From: an uncultured Eubacteriales bacterium
GTDB taxonomy: Bacteria > Bacillota > Clostridia > Oscillospirales > CAG-382
Assembly (NCBI GenBank): GCA_934502885.1
Contig: CAKSUT010000031.1
Location: 1-8,093 of the forward strand
Direction of reading: 5' to 3'
DNA length: 8,093 nt
Numbering within the stretch: position 1 is the stretch's first letter; every line of letters starts with the position of its first letter. Both the position numbers and the translations under genes were made by a program. This document shows, in pieces, positions 1-5,376 of the stretch. The notes under the pieces are model-generated. The model was given only the letters and a program-made list of their open reading frames with translations, did not search any database and was not told where the DNA came from.

Positions 1-160
1 GTGTAGCAAAAAATTAAACAGTCCCTCAGTCAGCTTCGCTGACAGCTCCAGAGGTTGCTTTGCAACCGGTTACACAGAGGATGCCTCCGGAGTTGGCAGA
101 GCCAACTCGAGAGTAAATTGCTTCGCAATTTCTCTAGCGGCTTCGCCGACTCACTCCAAT
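1..160 (-). repeat. X-family hairpin-array repeat, inverted copy (X1)
   Basis: Non-coding array of perfect short stems with 3-nt loops: 29-34/38-43 (GTCAGC/GCTGAC), 53-58/62-67 (GGTTGC/GCAACC), 90-97/101-108 (GAGTTGGC/GCCAACTC), 115-121/125-131 (AAATTGC/GCAATTT) and 138-141/145-148. Positions 1-77 are identical to 2538-2614, and about 43-136 is a near-exact inverted match to 7902-7995. It is cut by the window edge, so its outer boundary is unknown. Function is unknown; the structure suggests a small non-autonomous mobile or recombining repeat. Confidence 0.8.
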
Positions 161-163
161 ACA

Positions 164-318
164 CCAATACCCTCGGCAAAAATCCGACATTCCGTCACCG
201 CACAACCTCAAACTCCGCACCATTTAAACATTGAAGAAAAACGGCGCAAGGCGTTTTTCTACCACTTCTCTTCACTCTTCACTCTTCTCTCTTAACTTGA
301 AAAGCTCCGCTTTTCAAC
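164..318 (+). repeat. Y-family pre-gene repeat, copy upstream of dnaN
   Basis: Starts with a GGCAAAAATCCGACATTCCG-like block. It continues to an 8-bp hairpin GAAAAACG (236-243) / CGTTTTTC (252-259), then a pyrimidine-rich run of ACTCTTC-like units (262-293) and a second small hairpin AAAAGC/GCTTTT (about 300-314). Positions 192-318 match 4809-4935 with two mismatches in 127 bp. Related copies precede recF, remB and gyrB. The hairpin followed by T/C-rich sequence could act as a terminator for an upstream transcript, but this is inference. Confidence 0.8.
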
Positions 319-333
319 ACCCTTTTCCCCATG

Positions 334-473
334 CTCTCCACAACCCAAAAATTTCTTCTTGTGGAAAAGTGAGGAGAAATCCGCAGGGGATGTGGGTAAA
401 AAAGGTCCGGCATCCACACGCATACACACAGGGAAAAATGAGGAAACACCGTGGGTTCGGTGAGAAATCCACA
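334..473. promoter_or_regulatory. Cluster of DnaA-box-like 9-mers (candidate oriC part)
   Basis: Against the consensus TTATCCACA (TGTGGATAA on the other strand) I see TGTGGAAAA at 360-368 and TGTGGGTAA at 391-399, each one mismatch. CTCTCCACA at 334-342, GCATCCACA at 410-418 and AAATCCACA at 465-473 each have two mismatches. Five near-matches in 140 bp just upstream of dnaN is the place where many Firmicutes carry DnaA-binding sites between dnaA and dnaN. There is no perfect box, so an origin call is an inference from position and clustering. Confidence 0.5.
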
Positions 474-510
474 GAATCCCAAGGCTCTATTACGTTCTTC
501 TTCTGTTTTC

Positions 511-540
511 CCTTTATCATATTATATTTACTTTATGTAA
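511..540. other. AT-rich stretch, possible DNA-unwinding element
   Basis: Twenty-five of 30 bases are A or T, directly downstream of the DnaA-box-like cluster. That is the expected arrangement for an unwinding element. It also contains TATTAT (520-525), which could be a -10 box for dnaN, but no convincing -35 lies at the right distance. The two readings cannot be separated from sequence alone. Confidence 0.3.
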
Positions 541-628
541 GCCGGGAGAAAAACTTAAAGGTAAGAAGCAGAGAAATTTTGAAGCACGGCGAATAAGCAA
601 AAATCACTTTGACAAATATCCTCTTCAG

Positions 629-634
629 AAAGGA
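629..634 (+). promoter_or_regulatory. Ribosome binding site of dnaN
   Basis: AAAGGA lies 11 nt before the ATG at 646. Spacing is slightly long but it is the only Shine-Dalgarno-like motif here. The ATG at 641 is in another frame and meets a stop after one further codon, so 646 is the start. Confidence 0.55.
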
Positions 635-645
635 CTGAAAATGCA

Positions 646-1776
646 ATGAAATTCACGGCAGACAAGGACACATTTTTAAAGGCTCTCCAGCCGGTAGCGT
701 ACAGCGCGTCGAACGTGACGAATCCGCAGTACAAAACTCTCATGATGAAGCTTGCGGGCGACACGCTCGAGATATACTCCTACGACCTCGAAAAGGCGCT
801 AAAGACCACAATTGAGGTTGCGGGCGAGCAGGACGGAGCGATAGAGGCCGACGCTCAGAAGATATGCGCGGTTGTAAGCGCGATGAGCAACGGCGAGATA
901 ACTCTCAGCACGGACGAAAAGTGCGTGATATCGATTGAAGGCAACGGCACGGATTTCGCCATCACGGGCAGAGACGGCTCGATGTATCCGTCGCTTCCGA
1001 TACTTGCCGGCGAATACAGCTTCAGGATTCCGAAGTCGAAGTTCAAGAACATTATCACGAAGACGCTTTTCGCGGTATCGAAGGACGAGTCGAGACCCGT
1101 ATATATGGGTTCGCAGTTCGTGATATCCGGCGAAACGCTGACCGTGACCGCACTTGACGGAAACAGAGTAGCCTCAAGAGTCGAGGACGTCATAAAGAAG
1201 GACGAAGGCGACGCCGACCTTGACGTTACGTTTATAATACCCGGCAAGGGTCAGGACGACCTTCTGAAAATCCTCGACGACAGCGATGACGAGATCGAGA
1301 TATCGATGACGAGAAAGCACATCATCATAAGCTTTGACAATATTTACTACAGCTGCCGCCTTATCGACGGAGACTTCATGAACTACAGGCGTCTTGTATT
1401 CGACGACAACGTATTCGAGATAGAGGTTGACACGGCGGAATTTTTAGAGAGCGTGACGAGATGCGGCATTATCCTCGAGAAGAACAACGCCATGGAAATA
1501 GGGCTTTCGGCGTGCGAGTTCAAGGTAAGCTGCCGTTCGGAGACGGGAGCGGTAAACGACACGATATCCAGCCGCTTTGACAAAGGCGAGGACAACAGCT
1601 TAAAGATAGGCTTCAATCACAAGCTCGTCCTCGACGCTCTGCGCAACTGCGGCGAAGACAAGATCCGTATCTCCTTTAACGGCGCAGTCAATCCCATGAT
1701 TGTCCGTCCGGTCAAAAAGGACGGCCTCCGCGACGACAGATTTATCTATATCGTTATGCCCGTTCAGCTGAGATAA
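646..1776 (+). CDS. dnaN: DNA polymerase III subunit beta (sliding clamp)
   Basis: The 376-residue protein has the normal length for a bacterial beta clamp, the ring that encircles DNA and tethers the replicative polymerase, mismatch-repair and other clamp-binding proteins. It should fold into three repeated clamp domains of about 125 residues each. Family landmarks visible are YPSLP (114-118), the LFAVSKDESRPV segment (141-152), the ALDGNR turn (169-174), FIIPGK (196-201), CRLIDGDFMNY (237-247) and the C-terminal MPVQL (371-375), which forms part of the client-peptide pocket edge. The start at 646 gives the typical MKFT N-terminus. The gene precedes recF and gyrB as in most Firmicutes origin regions. 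Its stop codon is followed immediately by a Z repeat. No frameshift or missing segment is seen. Confidence 0.97.
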   Translation: MKFTADKDTFLKALQPVAYSASNVTNPQYKTLMMKLAGDTLEIYSYDLEKALKTTIEVAGEQDGAIEADAQKICAVVSAMSNGEITLSTDEKCVISIEGNGTDFAITGRDGSMYPSLPILAGEYSFRIPKSKFKNIITKTLFAVSKDESRPVYMGSQFVISGETLTVTALDGNRVASRVEDVIKKDEGDADLDVTFIIPGKGQDDLLKILDDSDDEIEISMTRKHIIISFDNIYYSCRLIDGDFMNYRRLVFDDNVFEIEVDTAEFLESVTRCGIILEKNNAMEIGLSACEFKVSCRSETGAVNDTISSRFDKGEDNSLKIGFNHKLVLDALRNCGEDKIRISFNGAVNPMIVRPVKKDGLRDDRFIYIVMPVQLR

Positions 1777-1802
1777 CAAGGGGTTACGAGGCGTCTCCGA
1801 CG

Positions 1803-1823
1803 GCTTCTTTTCTTAAAAGAAGC
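1803..1823 (+). other. Hairpin in Z copy 1, stem 1
   Basis: GCTTCTTTT (1803-1811) pairs perfectly with AAAAGAAGC (1815-1823) across a CTT loop. The equivalent position after gyrB pairs GTTCTTTC (7818-7825) with GAAAGAAC (7832-7839). There is no U-run directly after it, so it is not a textbook intrinsic terminator, though a terminator role for dnaN is possible. Confidence 0.6.
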
Positions 1824-1838
1824 AAAAGAACTTTATCG

Positions 1839-1861
1839 ATTTCAAAACTGCGTTTTGAAAT
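1839..1861 (+). other. Hairpin in Z copy 1, stem 2
   Basis: ATTTCAAAAC (1839-1848) pairs perfectly with GTTTTGAAAT (1852-1861) over a TGC loop. The recF copy at 4081-4104 keeps a 10-bp perfect stem with one A-T pair replaced by G-C. Confidence 0.7.
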
Positions 1862-1895
1862 GAAAGGGTTTTGATGTAATTTGGAGATAGTACCG

Positions 1896-1928
1896 AAGTC
1901 GGCGACCATAAACGCAAGTCGCCGACTT
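1896..1928 (+). other. Hairpin in Z copy 1, stem 3 (11 bp)
   Basis: AAGTCGGCGAC (1896-1906) pairs perfectly with GTCGCCGACTT (1918-1928) around an 11-nt loop. The counterpart at 4138-4170 also has 11 perfect pairs but differs in three pairs, each changed on both arms. Confidence 0.75.
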
Positions 1929-2136
1929 AGATGAGGCAGATTGTGCGAGACGTTGGACATACCGTTCAACCTCGACGATGTCTCGGTCGAAGGTGGGGTT
2001 GGCATCAGATTTTGTGGGGACAGTAATTTCCACCTTCTCCCGTTCCCGAAATTTGTACCTCACTTCGTTCGACGACAAATTACGGAAAGATGAGCTCTTT
2101 GGTTTGTGCGAATTTTGAGGTTTGCACTTGCTCTTG

Positions 2137-2311
2137 GGTGTATTGGAGGCGTCGCAGACGCCGAGGCTCCCCTTGTGTAACCGGTTGCAAAGCAACCTAT
2201 GGAGCTGGCGGTGAAACCGCCTGAGGGGCTGTCGGATAAGCACTCTCTCAATGGTGTAGCATAGCAACTGCGAAGCTGACTGAGGGACTGTCGGACAAGA
2301 ACTTTCTCCAT
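2137..2311 (+). repeat. X-family hairpin-array repeat inserted in Z (two units)
   Basis: Unit one (2137-2252) carries the GGTGTA start, a GCGTC/GACGC stem and a GGCTCC...GGAGC outer stem enclosing GGTTGC/GCAACC. It ends with a GCGGT/ACCGC stem and the tail CTGAGGGGCTGTCGGATAAG. Unit two (2253-2311) is a shortened version. The block lies exactly where the Z copy after recF is continuous (about 4372-4375), so it looks like an insertion into Z. Confidence 0.75.
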
Positions 2312-2375
2312 GGAAAATTCGGCGAAAATGTAGCTTTCCTGAGAGTGCGAAGCTTGAGATTCGCATTATCTCTAT
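2309..2375 (+). repeat. Z-family repeat after dnaN, distal part
   Basis: TGGAAAATTCGGCGAAAATG and the following sequence align with 4374-4440. It contains TGCGAA (2346-2351) pairing with TTCGCA (2360-2365). It is the continuation of the Z copy that was split by the X element. Confidence 0.75.
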
Positions 2376-2536
2376 GGTGTAGTAATGGAGGTAGCGGAGC
2401 TACCGAGGCTCCCCTGTGTAAGGGGAGCTGGCGGTGTAACCGCCTGAGGGGCTGTCGGACAAGCACTTTCCCAAGGGTGTAGCATGACAGTAACGAAAAT
2501 ACCGAGGGGCTGTCTGATAAATATTCTCTCAATGGC
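2376..2536 (+). repeat. X-family hairpin-array repeat (two more units)
   Basis: Unit three (2376-2475) has GGTAGC/GCTACC, GCTCCCC/GGGGAGC and GCGGT/ACCGC stems and the CTGAGGGGCTGTCGGACAAG tail. Unit four (2476-2536) starts with the same GGTGTAGCA and keeps only the tail GAGGGGCTGTC. Units are joined at a recurring (T/C)CAA(T/G)GGTGTAG-like boundary. Confidence 0.75.
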
Positions 2537-2658
2537 GGTGTAGCAAAAAATTAAACAGTCCCTCAGTCAGCTTCGCTGACAGCTCCAGAGGTTGCTTTGC
2601 AACCGGTTACACAGGGGAGCCTCGTGAGCGGCTTCGCCGACTCACTCCAATACACCCA
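2537..2658 (-). repeat. X-family repeat, inverted copy upstream of recF
   Basis: Positions 2538-2614 equal 1-77 base for base, including the GTCAGC/GCTGAC and GGTTGC/GCAACC stems. Relative to the copy at the window start it lacks about 45-50 bp holding the GAGTTGGC and AAATTGC hairpins, then rejoins at the AGCGGCTTCGCCGACTCACT block. With the direct units at 2376-2536 it forms a head-to-head pair. Confidence 0.8.
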
Positions 2659-2789
2659 TACCCCCGGCAAAAATCCAACATTCCGTCGTCGCACAGCCTC
2701 AAAATTCGTACCATTCAAATATTGAAGAAAAACGCTTCAGCGTTTTTCCACATCAATTCTCCATTTTCCATTCTCAATTTTCAATTCTT
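2659..2789 (+). repeat. Y-family pre-gene repeat, copy upstream of recF
   Basis: Shares the GGCAAAAATCC...ATTCCGTC block and the TACCATTCAAATATTGAAGA block with the copy before dnaN. The hairpin here is longer: GAAAAACGC (2727-2735) pairs with GCGTTTTTC (2740-2748) over a TTCA loop. It is followed by a T/C/A tract of repeated TTCTCAATTT-like words that runs right up to the recF ATG. Confidence 0.75.
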
Positions 2790-4007
2790 ATGACATTATC
2801 TTCCATCACCCTCACCTCCTTTCGCAGCTCACCCCTGCCGCAGACGGTAGAATTTTCGGACGGCGTAAACATACTGTACGGAAAGAATGCATCGGGCAAG
2901 ACTAATCTGCTTGAGGCAATTTATCTTTGCGCCGCCGGAAAATCGTTCCGCGCGTGCGACGAAAAAAATTTCATACGGCACGGCGAAAGAAGGTGCGGCG
3001 TACTTGCGGAATACTCCGCAGAGGATGGCAGACAATCTTCGGTCGAGGTGTGCTACTACACCGACGGAAAAAGCCTCAGCCGTATGTTCAGGCTCGACGG
3101 AGTGAAAACCGATTCGGCGTCCGAGGCTGTCGGCAATTTCAGGGCGGTTGTTTTCACGCCGGATCATCTTTCGATAGTCAAGGGTGCGCCTGAAGAGCGG
3201 CGTCGGTTTCTCGACATGGTTATGTCCCAGGCGAGCCGTAGCTACATCAAATATCTGTCGGCGTACAACAAGCGGCTTCGGTACAAAAACGACTTTCTGC
3301 GCATTGCGAAGATAAAGGGGATTGCTCCCGACCCTGTAATGCTTGAGACGGTGAACATCACGCTTGCCGAGTACGCGGTTCGCGTATGCGACATGAGGCG
3401 CGAGTTTTGCCGCGAGCTTACGAAGCTTGCCTCAGAGATTTACTCGAAGATAACCGACGGCAGGGAGAGTCTGCGTCTCGAATACGTATCGAAGATATCG
3501 CTTCCCGAGGGGCTTGGCTTTGAGGAGAGCGTATCGGAGGTATGCCGAATATTCGGCGAAGCGGCGGAAAGCGAGGTTGCCGCAGGCTACTCTGTGGCAG
3601 GTCCGCACCGCGACGACATATCGATACGGATTTCGGGGAGCGAAAGCATTGACAATTACTCCGCCGGGGGCGGCTCCGGCGAAGATGACGATACAATTCA
3701 CGAAAACGGCTTCTGCGAGGCGATACCGCACAGCGCAAAATATTTCGGTTCGCGCGGACAGCAGCGGAGTGCGGTGCTGTCTCTCAAGCTTGCCGAGGGC
3801 GAGATGCTGAAGAAGCTCACGGGCGAGTACCCGGTGTTTCTCCTCGACGACGTACTCTCCGAGCTTGACTCCGAGCGGCGAAGCTTTATTCTCTCGAAGC
3901 TTTCCGGCCGTCAGGTCATCGTGACCTGCTGCGACGCCGACGCCGCTTTCTCCGATATCCCCGGCGCAAAATTCATTAAAGCGGACAGGGGCATTTACGA
4001 GGGGTGA
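2790..4007 (+). CDS. recF: DNA replication/repair protein RecF
   Basis: RecF is an SMC-like ATPase that helps load RecA at single-strand gaps. The sequence shows a Walker A loop GKNASGKTN (31-39), the VFTPDHLSIVKGAPEERRRFLD stretch (121-142), GPHRDD (271-276), an ABC signature SRGQQRS (321-327) and Walker B VFLLDDVLSELD (349-360). At 405 residues it is longer than the common 360-375. About 29 extra residues lie at 283-316, a Gly/Ser/acidic segment just before the signature motif. The ATG at 2790 gives the normal N-terminus (strand, then FRS, then VNILYGKN), but no Shine-Dalgarno sequence precedes it. The last codons (IYEG, stop) fall within a 10-bp tandem repeat that continues into the Z element. 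It sits between dnaN and remB as in related bacteria. Confidence 0.96.
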   Translation: MTLSSITLTSFRSSPLPQTVEFSDGVNILYGKNASGKTNLLEAIYLCAAGKSFRACDEKNFIRHGERRCGVLAEYSAEDGRQSSVEVCYYTDGKSLSRMFRLDGVKTDSASEAVGNFRAVVFTPDHLSIVKGAPEERRRFLDMVMSQASRSYIKYLSAYNKRLRYKNDFLRIAKIKGIAPDPVMLETVNITLAEYAVRVCDMRREFCRELTKLASEIYSKITDGRESLRLEYVSKISLPEGLGFEESVSEVCRIFGEAAESEVAAGYSVAGPHRDDISIRISGSESIDNYSAGGGSGEDDDTIHENGFCEAIPHSAKYFGSRGQQRSAVLSLKLAEGEMLKKLTGEYPVFLLDDVLSELDSERRSFILSKLSGRQVIVTCCDADAAFSDIPGAKFIKADRGIYEG

Positions 4008-4041
4008 CGAGGGTTACGAAGGGTTACGAGAGTTACGAAGG
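3995..4041 (+). repeat. ~10-bp tandem repeat across the recF stop codon
   Basis: Five imperfect units of the form TTACGAGGGG, TGACGAGGG, TTACGAAGGG, TTACGAGAG, TTACGAAGG. The second unit supplies the TGA stop (4005-4007), so the last recF codons are part of the array. Shorter versions follow dnaN (1774-1790) and gyrB (7766-7799). Confidence 0.75.
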
Positions 4042-4443
4042 TGTACTTTTCTTGAAAGAAAGAACCAAAGAACTTTATCGATTTCAAAGCTAACGCTTTG
4101 AAATGGAAAGTTTTTGATTGATTTTGAGGAAATACCGCGTTCGGCGACCATAAATTCAAGTCGCCGAACGAGATGGGGCGGACTGTGCGAAACGTTGGAC
4201 ATACCGTTCAACCTCGACGAAGTCTCGGTCGAAGGTGTGTTTGGCATCAGGCTTTGTTGGGACTGTATCCGAACTTCTCCCGTTCACGCAATTTTGCGCG
4301 ACTCACGCCACCGCAAAATTACGTAAAGATGAGGTTCTTGGGCGGTGCGAATTTCGAGCTTTGCTCGTTCTTAATGGAAAATTCGGTGAAAATGTAGCTT
4401 TCTTGAGAGTGCGAAGCTTGAGGTTTGCATTTTCTCCATGGTA
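4008..4443 (+). repeat. Z-family post-gene repeat after recF, uninterrupted copy
   Basis: The fullest Z copy. It has the TTACGA tandem, CTTGAAAGAAAGAACCAAAG (4051-4070), a 10-bp stem ATTTCAAAGC/GCTTTGAAAT (4081-4090/4095-4104) and an 11-bp stem (4138-4148/4160-4170). It continues with the ACGTTGGACATACCGTTCAA block (4192-4211) and two related units around TGCGAATTTCGAG (4346-4358) and TGCGAAGCTTGAG (4410-4422). It parallels 1777-2136 plus 2309-2375. No gene is supported here. Confidence 0.8.
4138..4170 (+). other. Hairpin in Z copy 2, 11-bp stem
   Basis: CGTTCGGCGAC (4138-4148) pairs perfectly with GTCGCCGAACG (4160-4170). The 11-nt loop (CATAAATTCAA) resembles that of the copy after dnaN (CATAAACGCAA). 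Three outer pairs differ from that copy in a compensated way. Confidence 0.75.
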
Positions 4444-4622
4444 TTTTGTAGGGACACACAGGATGCGAAGCATCTGCGTAGATTGCTCCGTCCACAAGAA
4501 CCGCACGCACGGTTATGTATATCGCACCGTAGAAATGCGGCAAAAGGTTATTGAAAATACGTATTATTCAATGTTAGCGATTATCTGAGGTTGCGGAACG
4601 AGCAAGCCCGTTCCCTACAAAA
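4444..4622. mobile_element. MITE-like element bounded by 11-bp inverted repeats
   Basis: TTTTGTAGGGA (4444-4454) and TCCCTACAAAA (4612-4622) are perfect 11-bp inverted repeats enclosing 179 bp without a coding gene. Inside are GATGC/GCATC (about 4462-4474) and a subterminal stem GGAACG (4595-4600) / CGTTCC (4609-4614). Size, terminal repeats and lack of coding capacity fit a miniature transposable element. There is no clear target-site duplication and no transposase to assign it to. It directly adjoins the Z repeat. Confidence 0.45.
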
Positions 4623-4654
4623 CATCAATGAGCCTTAAAAAAATCGTATTATCG

Positions 4655-4760
4655 CCAACACCAACACCCTCTGCAAAAATCCGGCATTCCGTCAACGGTA
4701 TGTTCTCAAAATCAGCACCGTATAACCAATGAAGAAAAGCGACTTCAGGAGCTTTTCAAC
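4655..4760 (+). repeat. Y-family repeat, divergent copy
   Basis: Contains CTGCAAAAATCCGGCATTCC and GAAGAAAAGC blocks like the other Y copies. The stem is GAAAAGC (4734-4740) / GCTTTTC (4751-4757) with a 10-nt loop. It stands in tandem, about 50 bp before a second, almost intact Y copy at 4809. Confidence 0.65.
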
Positions 4761-4772
4761 GTCAATTATGCA

Positions 4773-4795
4773 TTATGAATTATGAATTATGAATT
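4773..4795 (+). repeat. 7-bp tandem repeat (TTATGAA)3
   Basis: Three exact TTATGAA units plus a partial fourth, in the AT-rich stretch between the two Y copies. No coding or promoter signal could be tied to it. Confidence 0.7.
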
Positions 4796-4808
4796 CTGCC
4801 TTTCTTTC

Positions 4809-4935
4809 CCGTCACCGCACACCCTCAAACTCCGCACCATTTAAACATTGAAGAAAAACGGCGCAAGGCGTTTTTCTACCACTTCTCTTCACTCTTCACT
4901 CTTCACTCTTAACTTGAAAAGCTCCGCTTTTCAAC
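4809..4935 (+). repeat. Y-family pre-gene repeat, copy upstream of remB
   Basis: Matches 192-318 with only two differences (205/4822 and 288/4905). It has the same GAAAAACG (4853-4860) / CGTTTTTC (4869-4876) hairpin, the ACTCTTC pyrimidine repeats (4884-4910) and the AAAAGC...GCTTTT hairpin (about 4917-4931). After it, 4936-4985 is a pyrimidine-rich leader of TTCTCCA/TTCTCAATTT words like that before recF. Confidence 0.8.
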
Positions 4936-4990
4936 CCCAATTCTCCATTCTCCACTTTCAATTCTCAATTTTCACATCTATTTATACTCC

Positions 4991-4995
4991 GGAGG
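4991..4995 (+). promoter_or_regulatory. Ribosome binding site of remB
   Basis: GGAGG, 7 nt before the ATG at 5003. It is the only strong canonical Shine-Dalgarno site in the window and fixes the remB start. Confidence 0.85.
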
Positions 4996-5002
4996 AAAAT
5001 TT

Positions 5003-5257
5003 ATGTATCTCAACATCGGCGGCGGCGAGCTTATACGCAAGAAAGACATCGTCGGAATATTCGACCTTGACACCTCGACAATAGGTCAGATAACAAAGGA
5101 ATACTTAAAGAAGAGCGAGTCCGAAGGACGCTCGGAAACGGTCGGCGACGATATACCGAAGGCCTACGTCGTAACGACCGACGGTCACGTCTATATCACC
5201 ACTCTTTCCGCCGCGTCGCTCAAAGGGAGAAACAAAGAAGCAATAAGCGGTGTATGA
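5003..5257 (+). CDS. remB: RemA/RemB family (DUF370, YaaB-like) small regulator
   Basis: An 84-residue protein with the DUF370 look: N-terminal MYLNIGGG, the core IVGIFDLD (16-23), PKAYVVT (52-58) and the C-terminal YITTLSAASLKGR (64-76). In Bacillus the gene in this exact position, between recF and gyrB, is yaaB/remB, a regulator linked to biofilm matrix genes; its paralogue RemA binds DNA. The role here is inferred from family and position and has not been shown for this lineage. The start is certain from the GGAGG site 7 nt upstream. The segment 37-51 (KSESEGRSETVGDDI) is a hydrophilic, probably flexible insert. A 6-bp hairpin (5256-5261/5265-5270) overlaps the TGA stop. No neighbour is close enough for translational coupling. 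Confidence 0.88.
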   Translation: MYLNIGGGELIRKKDIVGIFDLDTSTIGQITKEYLKKSESEGRSETVGDDIPKAYVVTTDGHVYITTLSAASLKGRNKEAISGV

Positions 5258-5345
5258 AAGCTTCGCTTTCACCGGAGAGGAGAGTAAAGAGTAAAGAGTG
5301 GAGAGTGGGGAGTGGAGTTGAGGTAGAAAAGCTTCGCTTTTCAAA
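5256..5345 (-). repeat. Y-family tail in inverted orientation after remB
   Basis: Two hairpins, GAAAGC/GCTTTC (5256-5261/5265-5270) and GAAAAGC/GCTTTTC (5326-5332/5336-5342), flank a purine-rich run of AGAGTA/GGAGAGT words (5275-5320). Read on the other strand, this is the hairpin plus pyrimidine tract of the Y family. Segment 5299-5319 is complementary to 5516-5536 with one mismatch that is a G-U pair in RNA. Confidence 0.65.
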
Positions 5346-5376
5346 TTGTACTCGCTTCGCTCGTGTGATAGTGGTT

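Larger units (their letters stand above)
1777..2136 (+). repeat. Z-family post-gene repeat after dnaN, proximal part
   Basis: Begins at the dnaN stop with AAGGGGTTACGAGG-type motif, then carries several perfect hairpins at 1803-1823, 1839-1861 and 1896-1928. It then continues with a conserved block including ACGTTGGACATACCGTTCAA (about 1950-1969) and TTGGCATCAG. It aligns along its length with 4008-4372. The copy is interrupted at about 2137 by an X element and resumes at 2309-2375. No coding pattern is conserved between copies, whereas the hairpins are. Function is unknown. Confidence 0.8.

Noticed and set aside
1..160. Hairpin array read as a CRISPR array
   Set aside because: The stems differ in sequence, are not identical direct repeats, have no regular spacers, and no cas genes are present.
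231..596. Open frame beginning MKKNGARRFSTTSL, with a similar one at 4848-5084
   Set aside because: The shared N-terminus is only the Y repeat translated; downstream the two frames are unrelated and there is no RBS.
609..614. TTGACA as a -35 box for dnaN
   Set aside because: No -10-like hexamer lies 16-18 nt downstream; the site runs into the RBS and start codon.
1842..2532. Open frames on the minus strand in the dnaN-recF spacer (up to 174 residues)
   Set aside because: They run across repeat boundaries, have no RBS, and differ between repeat copies while hairpins are kept; best explained as repeat sequence.
4235..4588. 117-residue open frame after recF
   Set aside because: It spans the Z repeat and the MITE-like element, with no RBS and no recognisable domain.
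4741..4757. AGGAG in the Y hairpin loops (here and about 5499-5503) as ribosome binding sites
   Set aside because: No start codon with a sustained frame follows at a usable distance.
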